Positions 25,615 to 35,185 of a stretch of DNA of 64,000 nt are shown here, one piece after another (within the stretch, counting starts at the first letter, position 1; each line of letters begins with the position of its first letter). A program made the translations under genes and the position numbers. Location of the stretch: positions 2,297,001-2,361,000 of the forward strand of contig CP021371.1 in NCBI GenBank assembly GCA_002600635.1, written 5' to 3'. The notes under the pieces are model-generated. The model did no database searches. It was given only the letters and a program-made list of their open reading frames with translations, and was not told the origin of the DNA. Source of the DNA: Rhizobium sp. ACO-34A (GTDB lineage Bacteria; Pseudomonadota; Alphaproteobacteria; Rhizobiales; Rhizobiaceae).

Positions 25615-26946
25615 CTATGGCGCGAACGGCGGCGCGTTCATCCGGTTCTGGCCCAGCACAATGACTGTGCAGTGGTTCTGCGCGCGCGTGAGGCCGTTGT
25701 AGAGCAACCTACGCAGATGCTCCGCGCTGCCTGTGGCGGTGTGCGGCCAAAGCACGATGACGTTCGGAAACTCGCGATTCTTGGCCCGTTGGATCGTCAT
25801 AGCAAGGTGTCCACGTTGCTGCCGGAAGCCTAGACGCGAACGGTTGCGCACGGCCTCCCTGACGAACTCGATGACTTGCGCGGCGGTGAAAGCCGCGTGA
25901 CCGTGTGCCCGGCGCAAACGCTCCATGCGGCTGATTGCCTGCGCGATCGGCGCGTGTCCGGCCAAAGGCGTTAGGAGAGCGCGCACGTCAGCGCATGTCG
26001 CCACTTCCGGCAACGCAATGTCGGCCAGCAATGCGTCGGCTTCTTCGTTGTCGTGGCGGTCCCATGTATGTGGATAAGGGCCGAAGGTCGCGCCGTTATT
26101 CCGGGGCCACGCTCTCGTCTGCACGGTGGCGAGCGCTGCCCGGATAATGGCATTGCCCGCGTCGGGCGTGAGAATGACGACGGGGCCTTGGCGCTGCGAA
26201 ATGTCGTTGGCGATCGCCCACGCAAGAAGTCCGGTGTTCCTCTGCGTAGCGGGCGCGTCCAGAAGCCGGAAGCCCGCGCCGTTCCATGTCGTCCTATTCT
26301 GGGCGGTTCTGGCGGTGAGAACCGTCTTCACATCGCGCCCTTCGCGCACGGCAAGCGCAGCGGCGAGAAGACCTTGCTGGTTGGTGCGCCGAACCAGTGC
26401 GAGGCGGTGGGTTTGTCCCGCGCCTTCAAGCCAGCCCATGAGGGGGGCCGTGTCGCGTCCGTTGTGAAGACACTGGAAGGCGTCCGCCGCCGCCACGATC
26501 CGGCAGGACGGCGAAAGCCCTTGAAGAATACGCATCCGGTATTCGTCGAGATCTTGCGCTTCATCGACCAGAACCAGCGGAAAACTCCGCGCCACCCATC
26601 GGCGGACGGGTTCCTGTTCCAGGAGTGCTGCCGCTAGCGCGCACGGCCCGTCAAACTCGTTCAAAGCGGCGACCTGCGCCTGCATGTTCGGCGTAATAAG
26701 GCTCCTGCGCCGCGCAGCCAGAGTCCGCGCGAACACATCGAAGGTTTGGCAATCAAAGCGTCGGCGGAACGCTGCGTTCTCACCAAGGCGCGCGTCCAGC
26801 CGCCGGCGCGCACCGTTCATGAAGGTCAGTGCCAGGAGTTTGTGGCCTTCGCCCAGCGCGCCGTCCTGAACAATCTCTCCCGCGCGGCCCACAAGATTGT
26901 GGGTCTTGCCCGTGCCCGCCGCGCCCTCGAAGAAATCGAACGTCAT
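25615..26946 (-). CDS. GajB-like UvrD/Rep-family helicase (Gabija-like)
   Basis: This 443-aa SF1 helicase-like ATPase has Walker A EGAAGTGKTH (residues 7-16), Walker B LVLVDEAQD (125-133), a GDxxQ-like motif III (AAADAFQCLH) and a C-terminal motif VI (YNGLTRAQ). It is shorter than housekeeping UvrD and lacks much of the 2B region, as in GajB. Its start overlaps the stop of the OLD-family gene (ATGA). In Gabija, GajB works with the GajA nuclease complex against phage; that role is inferred here from the pair. Confidence 0.8.
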   Translation of the reverse strand: MTFDFFEGAAGTGKTHNLVGRAGEIVQDGALGEGHKLLALTFMNGARRRLDARLGENAAFRRRFDCQTFDVFARTLAARRRSLITPNMQAQVAALNEFDGPCALAAALLEQEPVRRWVARSFPLVLVDEAQDLDEYRMRILQGLSPSCRIVAAADAFQCLHNGRDTAPLMGWLEGAGQTHRLALVRRTNQQGLLAAALAVREGRDVKTVLTARTAQNRTTWNGAGFRLLDAPATQRNTGLLAWAIANDISQRQGPVVILTPDAGNAIIRAALATVQTRAWPRNNGATFGPYPHTWDRHDNEEADALLADIALPEVATCADVRALLTPLAGHAPIAQAISRMERLRRAHGHAAFTAAQVIEFVREAVRNRSRLGFRQQRGHLAMTIQRAKNREFPNVIVLWPHTATGSAEHLRRLLYNGLTRAQNHCTVIVLGQNRMNAPPFAP

Positions 26947-28775
26947 GTGGGCATGAACCGGAAGACGTGCATGGTGGCGGTCGAATCCGCTGCGATGCGC
27001 GCAAAGAGCGGCGTGTTAGCGTTGGCGGGGTCGCGCAGCACTTCGCACAATGCATTGAGTAACTGCGTGGCGCGCGCCCGGCAGACCGCGTTGGCCATGA
27101 GGGTGACGGCGGCGCTCTCATGCGTCGGTGCGTAGGATTTCTGGGTGAGCAAATGGGCGGTGAGCGCCGCCCGGTCGGCGAATGCTTGACCGAGCGAAGT
27201 TCCGAGTGCGGCGAGCATCGCGGCCTCGTCAGCGCCCGCAATCCACGAAATCACATGCTCCATCGCCCAGCCCTGCGGCCAGAAAACGACGGCGCGTGGC
27301 GGCGGATTGCTTACCTTCACCGCATCAAAGTAGCCGCGTCCGTCATTGTCCCCGTCCACCAGAATGCACGGTCGCGCGTGCACGGCGCTGACCAGGGCGA
27401 ACGTGTCGGCGATCTTGGCGTCGATAGTCGGCACGATCCCCACGAAAGTGGAGAGAAGCGGCGCACCATCCCCGGCGTCCTGCCAGCCCTGATGCAGTTC
27501 AAGGGCGGTTTGCAGTGACTCAAGCCATGCCACGTCCGAAACCCCTTCGGGAATCAGGACGCATTCGTGCATGAGTGCGGCTACCAGCTTTTGCCGCCAC
27601 GCAAAGAGCAAGTGCTGTTGGTGGTTGGTCGGTTGCGCGGGCAACGGGTCCATGAGCGGCTTGGCGTTCAGCACACCCTCGCGCGTTTCGATAAACAGTG
27701 TGTCGGGCGCGGGAAACATCGCAGCGACGATGGGCGAATGCGTCGTCACGAGGGTTTGGTTGCACAGCGCGTTGATGCGGTTGACCAGCCGCTTCTGCTG
27801 CGAAGGCTGAATGTGCAGTTCGGGTTCTTCGACAGCGAGCACGAAGGATTGCCCCGTCTCGGCGCGCGCCTTGCCGAATTGCATGAGCAGGAGAAGGCTT
27901 TGCAGCGAAACCAGCCCTGTGCCCTGCCGCTGCGAGGGAAGGGTCGGCCCCGCGCCGTGCGCGAAGTGCGGCACCACACTCTCGAGAACGGAATCGCTGT
28001 CGGTCGAAGTCAGGCGCAACTTGAGTTTGGGCGCGCTGGCCATGAGGGTGCGCAACTCATCATTGGCCGCGCCGACGATCTCGGACAAGCCCGGTTGGTC
28101 TTCTAGCCGCGCGCCTTCGGGCGGCGTCCAAAGGCGCGCGCGTTCAGTGCGGACGGCTTGTGCGGGCATGTCCCCGCGCGTGGCTACGACGCGGCGGAAC
28201 AACTCGGACGAAAAGGAAATCCAGCGGTCCCAAGTGCGCGAGGCGGGAACCAGAAAAAATCCCAATTCTTGGAGCACCTTCGCGTGGATCGTCCGCAGGT
28301 GTGCGTCTTCCGCGAACGGATCGCCCAGAGTGGCCTCGTCATCCACGAAGAAGCGGAGTGTTTCAGCCTCCAGTTCGTCCAAATCGAACCGCGCGGCAAA
28401 ACCGATCTGCACGGCCAAGTCGGTGTGTTGCGCGTCCTGCGCGGCGCGGAGGGTCTTGGCGTTCGGGTCGAACCATTTCTCGACGCCGCGCTCGGGGCTG
28501 AACCAAGATGGATGATGATGCGGATCATTGGGCGTGAAGCCCGCCACCGTGGCTATGCACAAGATGCGCGCGGTTTCGTCCGGTGTGCTTCCGTGAAAAT
28601 CGTGTTCGGTGAGACGGCGCACCAAGCGATCTCGCCCAAAGAGCAGAGCCAGCGCCTCAATTATGGTGGTCTTGCCACTGTTATTCGGCCCCACCAGCAC
28701 GGTGTGGCGGCCCAGCGCAATGTCCGCCGATCGCACTCCCCGGAAGCCGGAGATTTTCAGGCGGACAATGTGCAT
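26943..28775 (-). CDS. GajA-like OLD-family ATPase/TOPRIM nuclease (Gabija-like)
   Basis: The 610-aa protein has an N-terminal ABC-type ATPase: Walker A GPNNSGKTT (29-37), Walker B LAVEEPELHIQP (313-324) and an H-loop TTHSP (344-348). A C-terminal TOPRIM domain has Glu410 in LIPEGVSD and Asp474/476/478 in VDGDNDG. This is the class-2 OLD nuclease layout of GajA. Linked by four-base overlap to the helicase gene, it forms a Gabija-like antiphage unit. Other OLD-plus-UvrD pairs exist, so exact subtype is open. Confidence 0.82.
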   Translation of the reverse strand: MHIVRLKISGFRGVRSADIALGRHTVLVGPNNSGKTTIIEALALLFGRDRLVRRLTEHDFHGSTPDETARILCIATVAGFTPNDPHHHPSWFSPERGVEKWFDPNAKTLRAAQDAQHTDLAVQIGFAARFDLDELEAETLRFFVDDEATLGDPFAEDAHLRTIHAKVLQELGFFLVPASRTWDRWISFSSELFRRVVATRGDMPAQAVRTERARLWTPPEGARLEDQPGLSEIVGAANDELRTLMASAPKLKLRLTSTDSDSVLESVVPHFAHGAGPTLPSQRQGTGLVSLQSLLLLMQFGKARAETGQSFVLAVEEPELHIQPSQQKRLVNRINALCNQTLVTTHSPIVAAMFPAPDTLFIETREGVLNAKPLMDPLPAQPTNHQQHLLFAWRQKLVAALMHECVLIPEGVSDVAWLESLQTALELHQGWQDAGDGAPLLSTFVGIVPTIDAKIADTFALVSAVHARPCILVDGDNDGRGYFDAVKVSNPPPRAVVFWPQGWAMEHVISWIAGADEAAMLAALGTSLGQAFADRAALTAHLLTQKSYAPTHESAAVTLMANAVCRARATQLLNALCEVLRDPANANTPLFARIAADSTATMHVFRFMPT

Positions 28776-28893
28776 CGCGTGTTTCCCCCGTATTCAGTCT
28801 TGCGTCATAAGCGTCCGGAGCGTCCGGCTAGGCCGCGAACTGTTGCGGTGCTCGTCATCCTTCGCCGTTGACCGTTTCGGCTTGCGGACAGCG

Positions 28894-30726
28894 TTATGCC
28901 AAGGCACCTTCCACTTCATCGTCAGAGCCTTCTTGAGTCTTCGCAGCACCCAGACGGCGGCTGATGCTGCGATATGCGGTACTAACCGCATCTCGCCAAC
29001 CGTCGGCAGCCAAGCTCAAGCTTTCAGGTTCCAGCGCCTTCTTCACATCGTCAGAAGTCCATTCCCGGATGAGTTGCTTCGCCTGGGCATAGACAACGGC
29101 GTAGCCCACGCGGCCCATCACCAGCCGTTCCGACCACTGCCGAGCCAACTCGCGGACGATCTCAGGGTCTTCGTAGGTCGCATAGCGTAGCCCGAGGTGA
29201 TCCTGTGCCGAACTAACGGCCGAGTAAGTGAGATTCACAAACAGTTGGTTCGTTTCCCGAACATAGCGGGCGGCTTTGCCGGTGATTCCCTTTTCGGCAA
29301 CCTCATCTTCGTCTCTCAACGGTATAATCTCGGGGGCCTGTTCCAAATTCTTGGAGATATTGGCTCGCTTCGCCCCAGCGGGATTGAAAATAAGGTCGGT
29401 CGGGCTGATTGGCGTTTTGCTGCTGTCGCCAGCCGTGCCTTCTTTATGCTCTGGTCGAGCGCCCCTTGCGCCGCCTTCATCGACAAGATGTAGGCCATCC
29501 TCCATCTCGCGTGGGCTCTTGGTCTTGACCCGCAGCTCGTTTAGCAGGTCTTGCAGCTCCTTTCGGAGATCGTCGGTCGAGGCGGACGACTTTGGTGCGA
29601 GCGAGTTGATAATCTCAATGAGCCACTCCGGCCGATTGCGGAATACAAGCTCGGCGAAGTCTTCGACCAGGACTTGGCGCTGGTCGCTGCCAATAAGTTG
29701 CACGAAGCGACGATACGGCTCATGCCGAACGCGGAAGTTGTCAGGCAGTTCGACGTGAATGGAAATATGGCGGGCACCGAAAGGGATGCCGAAAGCTGGG
29801 GCATCGGCGGCCCACTTCCGCCCCTTTCGTACGTCGTACATCTCTCCCCGGAATACGATGGCGGCGGTACTCACTGAGGATGTCAGCGAGCCCGATATCG
29901 ACTTGTTGTGACCGCCGTCCTGATATGCAGGGTCATAGAGATAGTGAATACGGACACCCTCGCCGACATCAACCGCTTCGACGCGGCCGAATGCATCAGC
30001 ACGCTCCGGGATCGGCTTGAATTGCCGCCGGCCGTCGCGCGGATGGGTACCCTCGTGCAAATACACCTCCACGCCGGCCGGAAGGCTGTAAAACCGATGG
30101 TATAGGTACGTCGTAATCCACTGCCGATCCTGCTTCGGGTCGCCGTCGTAGGGGTCAGCTACAGTGTCCTGATCTGGGCGATTGCCGAACAGGACAACCT
30201 CCGTCCAATCCTCATCTAGCTGGTACTCACCCTCGTCCCGGACCTGTTCGGTAACGTCGACGACCTCCTCGAAGGAATCCTCGACCGGAATCCATATCTT
30301 TCCGTAGACACCTTCGCGCTTCCCCAGGATTACTTGACTGACTACACCGTAGCGACAGGAGCGGTAGCGCATCCCAAGGGTGTTCGACGGGAGAGAAGCC
30401 ACCTTCGCGCCCATGCCGAAGTTCCCCTCCAACGCCATGTCTTTGCCAAGCGAAGCGGCAAGGTCGCAGATGTGGTCAAGCTCGGTGCTGCTCAAGCCTG
30501 GGCCTGTGTTCCAAATCGCCAGCTTTCGGGTTTCACCACACTCTGCAACAGACTTGCCCTTGATCTCCACGACACGCCGATTGGCGGGCGCTTTCGCGGC
30601 GGCCTCTACAGCGTTCATCACCAACTCCCGCAACATCATCGTCTTCGGGCACTGTTCGATCTGACGCGAGACAGTGAAGTCAATGTCGCGGATTGTGATC
30701 GGCGTAATTTGCTTGATGTGACTCAC
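28894..30726 (-). CDS. GHKL (Hsp90-fold) ATPase, putative defence protein
   Basis: The 610-aa protein has a Bergerat-fold ATPase at the N-terminus: N-box LRELVMNAVEAA with Glu34/Asn38, G1 motif IWNTGPG (71-77) where the usual Asp is Asn, and G2 motif GNFGMGAK (101-108). The middle is like the second domain of Hsp90/MutL proteins; the C-terminal ~180 residues are not recognised. It directly follows a 76-aa gene on the same strand (13-bp gap). Its place beside a Gabija-like pair and nuclease-like genes suggests a defence role. The base composition looks less GC-rich than the trb genes. Confidence 0.75.
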   Translation of the reverse strand: MSHIKQITPITIRDIDFTVSRQIEQCPKTMMLRELVMNAVEAAAKAPANRRVVEIKGKSVAECGETRKLAIWNTGPGLSSTELDHICDLAASLGKDMALEGNFGMGAKVASLPSNTLGMRYRSCRYGVVSQVILGKREGVYGKIWIPVEDSFEEVVDVTEQVRDEGEYQLDEDWTEVVLFGNRPDQDTVADPYDGDPKQDRQWITTYLYHRFYSLPAGVEVYLHEGTHPRDGRRQFKPIPERADAFGRVEAVDVGEGVRIHYLYDPAYQDGGHNKSISGSLTSSVSTAAIVFRGEMYDVRKGRKWAADAPAFGIPFGARHISIHVELPDNFRVRHEPYRRFVQLIGSDQRQVLVEDFAELVFRNRPEWLIEIINSLAPKSSASTDDLRKELQDLLNELRVKTKSPREMEDGLHLVDEGGARGARPEHKEGTAGDSSKTPISPTDLIFNPAGAKRANISKNLEQAPEIIPLRDEDEVAEKGITGKAARYVRETNQLFVNLTYSAVSSAQDHLGLRYATYEDPEIVRELARQWSERLVMGRVGYAVVYAQAKQLIREWTSDDVKKALEPESLSLAADGWRDAVSTAYRSISRRLGAAKTQEGSDDEVEGALA

Positions 30727-30739
30727 AACGGCCCCCGCC

Positions 30740-30970
30740 TTAAAGTTTGAATTCGCCGCCCCCGCGACCTGTGGACGTACTGAAGCGCGCCTCGACCTCC
30801 GACACCGCGTCCCGCAGCGCCTTCACGATCTTCCGCACTTCCGCTTCCTCATAAACGTAGGTCTGACGGTTTGAGAGGTTGCCAATGAGGCGCACGGCCT
30901 CCAGCGCCTTGTTGGTCCGCTTTTCAGCCAGCTCGCGAAACTTCGCGTGCTTCTTCTCGCCCACACTCAT
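30740..30970 (-). CDS. Small (76-aa) partner of the GHKL ATPase
   Basis: This highly charged, helical 76-aa protein (KRTNKALEAVRLIGNLSNRQTY at about residues 16-37) ends with a flexible Gly/Ser/Thr tail. No domain was recognised. The internal ATG 30970 is preferred to 31036 because the extra N-terminus contains Trp/Phe-rich sequence with no support. The stop lies 13 bp before the GHKL ATPase start, so the two form an operon. The 273 bp upstream (30971-31243) contain no gene, and probably the promoter. Confidence 0.65.
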   Translation of the reverse strand: MSVGEKKHAKFRELAEKRTNKALEAVRLIGNLSNRQTYVYEEAEVRKIVKALRDAVSEVEARFSTSTGRGGGEFKL

Positions 30971-31243
30971 CAAAATCGCCCTAGAATGCCATGCTGAGGA
31001 GAAATATATGCCATCCATACGCATCCAGATCAACATATTCCTGGAATATTTGCAAAATATGTGAGCTTACCTGCTTCCTGAGCGCCGGTCCCTGGTTAAA
31101 GCGAAGAGGAGTAAGAGCCGTCGCAGCACATGTTCAACGGCGACCTCGCCGCTGTGCATGGCCCTGCCAGATAGACACCGACCACGCGCTAACGGGCACG
31201 CATGTCTGGCACGTGAAGGCGTTGGCCGATGCCGGCTCTCAGT

Positions 31244-32503
31244 TTAGAGTTGGGTAGAGGTGGATAGCTGCTGTAGTTTGCTCAGCCGCTCCTGTATGAA
31301 CTCCAGCACATACGTTCGGGGGTCGATCCAAAATCCCTTGGCCAGTATCTTCGCACTGTAGTCTGCAAGGGCAGATAGCAATTGCTGTTCGTCGGGAAAC
31401 TCGTGGCAGAAGGAGTTGAACGCTGCATAATCGAGCATCACGAATACATCGCCTGACTCTTCCATTTCACGATAGCGGGCGACAAAGGAGTCTCTTTCGT
31501 CGGTGAACATCTCTTGAACGATCACAAGGCTAACAATCCTTTTGCCGCCCACCTCGATGTCGAAATCGTTCTTGTCGATACTTAGTTCTAAGTTGGGATG
31601 CCCCCGCACATATGCAGCAGCGCCCTTGGCCTGCTTCACACCCTTTTCGATCTGACTGTGCGATGTACGGCGCTTGCGGTCTAACGTCCGCGAAAGGCTG
31701 ACTTGGGTGTTCGGACTGTCCTTCGCCTGTACTAGAAGCAGATGGGTTTGATTCACAGCCAAGACATCGACGAACTCTTTGCCGTTGTCGCGCCGCATGG
31801 GATTGAGAGCAAGTTGCTCACCGCGAAAAGCGCGCTTTAAGCCTGAGACGATATCGCGTTCTTGGAAATAGCCCGGATTTTCTCGCTCCAACGTCGAGCG
31901 CGAAAAGCCGCCGCTGCCATGATAGTCATGATCCTCATGACGGGCATTGAGGATGAAAATGTCGGAAGGCGACAACTCCTCCTTAAAAGCGATCTTTATC
32001 GCCTTGGCGTCATCTTCCGCCGTGCGATACCCGAACCACGTATCCAGCGCCTCGTACATACTATTGACGGTTTGGGGGTGGTAGGTGAGCAAGCCAAACT
32101 CTTCACCAGTGGCTAGAAGACTTCCTTCGTCCTGTACGGAGGCCCTGTGGCTCATCCATTCACGACCATGCTCATCGAAAAAATGAATATCAAATTCATC
32201 GTAGGTAAGCAGTTCGAGAAGGTCATTACCTAGCGGCTCGTTAAAAAGTGGCGTCCTCACGACTAGCGGCTCGTCGCTATCGTCAAAAAAAGCTGTCGCC
32301 AAGGCAACCGTGAGGCCCGATGTGGACGGCAACGGAGCCAGATAGAAGCTGAAACCGCCGTTCATGCGAGCGGCCAAAATGTACTCTTTGGGGACCTTTA
32401 GTATGAGCAGCAGCTTGCCCGTCTCATTGAGACGTGCAGGCAGCAGACCGCCCGGAAATTCGAGAACGGAAGCAAGCACGTTGGGATGGAGAATAGTGAG
32501 CAT
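31244..32503 (-). CDS. Putative PD-(D/E)xK-type nuclease (QxK variant)
   Basis: This 419-aa protein has a candidate restriction-endonuclease-like core near residues 243-265: Asp in EFVDVLAVN, then a hydrophobic strand ending LLLVQAKD, i.e. D-x(n)-QxK, as in Mrr-like enzymes. A Glu in YFQERD lies about 30 residues before it. The N-terminal 200 residues are unrecognised. ATG 32503 is preferred over TTG 32524. It lies upstream of the small gene/GHKL pair on the same strand and is divergent from the SEC-C protein. Nuclease activity is inferred from motif only. Confidence 0.6.
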   Translation of the reverse strand: MLTILHPNVLASVLEFPGGLLPARLNETGKLLLILKVPKEYILAARMNGGFSFYLAPLPSTSGLTVALATAFFDDSDEPLVVRTPLFNEPLGNDLLELLTYDEFDIHFFDEHGREWMSHRASVQDEGSLLATGEEFGLLTYHPQTVNSMYEALDTWFGYRTAEDDAKAIKIAFKEELSPSDIFILNARHEDHDYHGSGGFSRSTLERENPGYFQERDIVSGLKRAFRGEQLALNPMRRDNGKEFVDVLAVNQTHLLLVQAKDSPNTQVSLSRTLDRKRRTSHSQIEKGVKQAKGAAAYVRGHPNLELSIDKNDFDIEVGGKRIVSLVIVQEMFTDERDSFVARYREMEESGDVFVMLDYAAFNSFCHEFPDEQQLLSALADYSAKILAKGFWIDPRTYVLEFIQERLSKLQQLSTSTQL

Positions 32504-32604
32504 GAGCGGATAATACCGTGGCAATGCGGGATTGGAAGAATACGCCTCTCAGTTCTCCCGCGATTGGTCGCCGCCTTTCCGCATCCTTGCTAGTTGGTCT
32601 CGAT

Positions 32605-32725
32605 CTTATTTGGGGAGTCATGGAGAGGAATGGAGTGGACGAAGTTCCCGTTTCGTCGCTCTCCGTTTGTCGACTTCGGCCGCCAAACACCGGCGATTGC
32701 CAACTATAGCTCCCATATTGCCGCC
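32605..32725. repeat. Diverged repeat, copy A
   Basis: This is the most diverged member of a three-copy family (A 32605-32725, B 35245-35355, C 36762-36856). Shared blocks on the plus strand are TTTGG(G/A)(G/A)..., ATGGAG(A/G)GGAAT, AGTTC(C/T)C, TTCGTCGCTCTC and CGGCGATT. It lies in the divergent gap between the QxK nuclease-like gene and the SEC-C gene. Read on the minus strand it is frameshifted relative to copy B. Confidence 0.5.
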
Positions 32726-32851
32726 GATCACCGCGCCCCCAAAGTGGCAAGCGACGCGTCGATGCTACGCTATAGCCCGACGCTGAATGCTCCCCACCTC
32801 ACGCAAATTGTGTAGTACGGTCGTTACAGAAAACATTGAGAACATGCGATT

Positions 32852-35185
32852 ATGGACGAGCAAAAGCGAAAGGAGATCGCTGCTTCCTTGTTGAAAGACA
32901 TGGAGGCCACAGCAGCTCGGATGCGCGAGCTTATCGTCGCGATGCCTCCACATGATCTGCTCGGCTACATCTACGCGCAGCACATGATGAAGGCGATGGC
33001 AGACCAAAGCGTCGCCGAGGAGCAACGGGGAGCGGACGGCTCGAATGACCTGATCAACGAAAACCAGTTCCTGCTGGAGTACGTACATGCGGTGCTCGCG
33101 TCAGATGGCGCCCCTGCGGACGTGACATTCGACGAAGGTCGATGCGCCGAGCTGTTTGAACTTGGCCGTAAACTGCGAGAGCAGGCCATGTTTTTCGCCA
33201 TGGCCACGTCCGCCGATACCAAAGAAGGCGTCTTTGGTCCCGACACGGCCGACATTGAATTCCGCGCGAAATCGACCTGGGTCATGCTACGCGGGAACCG
33301 CTACCAAGTCTTGGAAGGTGAGTTCTACAGCTACGTCTTGGCACCTCACAATGATGTCCTGAAAGAAGTTTACGGTGTCGGTGCCGCCGATATCGCGGAA
33401 GGCTTCCAGGCCATGGCCGACGCCACCCGTTCTGGGCATGCCGACGCTATCATGGAGATGATGAAGCAGTTTGAGGCGGCACAGGCCTTCGCTGCGGCAC
33501 AAGACAAGCCTCTGGAAGACGTCATGGAGGCATGGATTGCGGCCAATGCAGAACAGTCAAAAGCCGCCGGGCGGGCGATGGATGACATGTTTCGGGGCGG
33601 CATTGCCAACGTGAGTCGACACACTACGCTGCCGCCGACACTGTTGGCGGACTTGGCGTACCGGCGCGGAGAAGAAACCGAATTTTTCGCAGCGGGCGAT
33701 TTTTCGGGGACCCCCTACCGGACACTGCCTGCCAGGAAGAAGCCTCTAATTCAGCTTGGGCCGGACTACTACGCCATCGACCCGTGCTTCACCCGCGACG
33801 CGGGGTATCGTGCGCTTCTCTACAACCTTCTGCAGCGAAAGCCGGACTACAAGAAAGCTTTTGAGGGTCGGCAGAAGACGATGAGCGAAGCTGCCTTCGC
33901 CGACATTTTGGCCGCCCAGCTTCCCGGAGCAACGGTTTTTCAGGAGGTCTATTATAAAGACCCCGCCAGCAAGCAGTGGTCCGAAAACGACACCCTCATC
34001 TTGGTCGATGACGTGCTGTTCCTGGTTGAAGCCAAGGCGGGCGCGGCTGCGACTATCGCGTCGCCAGCGCTTGATTTCGGCCGCCACGCCCAGTCCGTGC
34101 AGGACTTGGTATTCAAAGCCTACAAGCAATGTGAGCGCTTTTTCAATTATCTGAATTCGGCGGATGAAGTGCCGCTCTACCACTTGGCGGACGGCAAATA
34201 CGAAGAGTGCGGCCGTGTCCGCCGCTCCGACTACCGTGTGATGGTGCCGATCGGGCTGACGGTCGAGTCGTTCTCGCCATTTTCCACATACTGCAAGGAG
34301 CTGCCGCAGGTTGAGCCGTTACTTGGAAGGCATGCCTTCGTTTCGCTGTCCATCGACGACCTATTCGTGCTCAAGCGTCTTTTGCCCACACCCGGCGAGT
34401 TCGTCCATTACATGGAGGTGCGGCAGGCCGTTGCAGGGATGCGCCGGGCTCATCTCTTTGACGAGTTCGACCACCTGGGCGCGTACCTAAAGAAGAACCG
34501 TTTCGATCAGGACATTGCCGAGCAGCTAAAGGGCGGCAAGGTGAACATGCTTATCTGGGACGGCATGAGCGACATCGTCGACAGGAGTTTTGAGGGTGAA
34601 GACTGGGAAAGCCGACCGTTTCCGACGCAGGACTTCCCGGAGGAGGTGCTGAAGCTACTTGGGGCGCTCGATGCTACCCGAGCACGCGGGTGGCTTTCGG
34701 CGGAGAGCCATATCCGTGACTTTGGAGAGGAAGGCCGGAGTAATCTGGCCAAGATGCTGTCCGACCTACGCCAAACCCTGAACCAGCATCCCGCTCGCTA
34801 CTTCATTTTGGCCGGGGACGGTGAGCCGCTCTTCGTTTGGCTTCAACAACACGACCACCAAATTGACTGGACCAGGGTGAATGACAAGGCCAGTGCAGCT
34901 GCGTTGGCCGTCAAGGCTTCTAACGTCATCGGCGTCATCGCAGAGGTTAGTGCCGGCGGAACCTACCATCGGGCGCAGTTTTTCGCTGTCCACGTACCGA
35001 CAGAGCGAACGGAAGAAAACGCCCACATTTACGAGGACGCTGCGCGAATGGCCCAACCCGCGCGCGCGGTGAACCTCAACCAGCCAAAGCATGTCATCCC
35101 TCCTGCGAGGGCCAAAAGGCCGGGGCGGAATGATCCGTGTCCGTGCGGCAGCGGGGTAAAGTACAAGAAGTGTCATGGCCGTTAG
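32852..35185 (+). CDS. Large protein with NERD-like ExK nuclease core and C-terminal SEC-C zinc motif
   Basis: This 777-aa protein has a long helical N-terminal region (1-255). A candidate nuclease core lies at about 347-395: Glu347, Asp380 in SENDTLILVDD, and Glu393-x-Lys395 in LVEAKAG. The C-terminus ends with a SEC-C zinc-binding motif (RNDPCPCGSGVKYKKCHG). SEC-C is usually a small partner- or nucleic-acid-binding appendix. It is flanked on both sides by members of one diverged repeat family, so it looks like an inserted cassette. I do not recognise the family; a defence role is inferred from location. Confidence 0.65.
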   Translation: MDEQKRKEIAASLLKDMEATAARMRELIVAMPPHDLLGYIYAQHMMKAMADQSVAEEQRGADGSNDLINENQFLLEYVHAVLASDGAPADVTFDEGRCAELFELGRKLREQAMFFAMATSADTKEGVFGPDTADIEFRAKSTWVMLRGNRYQVLEGEFYSYVLAPHNDVLKEVYGVGAADIAEGFQAMADATRSGHADAIMEMMKQFEAAQAFAAAQDKPLEDVMEAWIAANAEQSKAAGRAMDDMFRGGIANVSRHTTLPPTLLADLAYRRGEETEFFAAGDFSGTPYRTLPARKKPLIQLGPDYYAIDPCFTRDAGYRALLYNLLQRKPDYKKAFEGRQKTMSEAAFADILAAQLPGATVFQEVYYKDPASKQWSENDTLILVDDVLFLVEAKAGAAATIASPALDFGRHAQSVQDLVFKAYKQCERFFNYLNSADEVPLYHLADGKYEECGRVRRSDYRVMVPIGLTVESFSPFSTYCKELPQVEPLLGRHAFVSLSIDDLFVLKRLLPTPGEFVHYMEVRQAVAGMRRAHLFDEFDHLGAYLKKNRFDQDIAEQLKGGKVNMLIWDGMSDIVDRSFEGEDWESRPFPTQDFPEEVLKLLGALDATRARGWLSAESHIRDFGEEGRSNLAKMLSDLRQTLNQHPARYFILAGDGEPLFVWLQQHDHQIDWTRVNDKASAAALAVKASNVIGVIAEVSAGGTYHRAQFFAVHVPTERTEENAHIYEDAARMAQPARAVNLNQPKHVIPPARAKRPGRNDPCPCGSGVKYKKCHGR

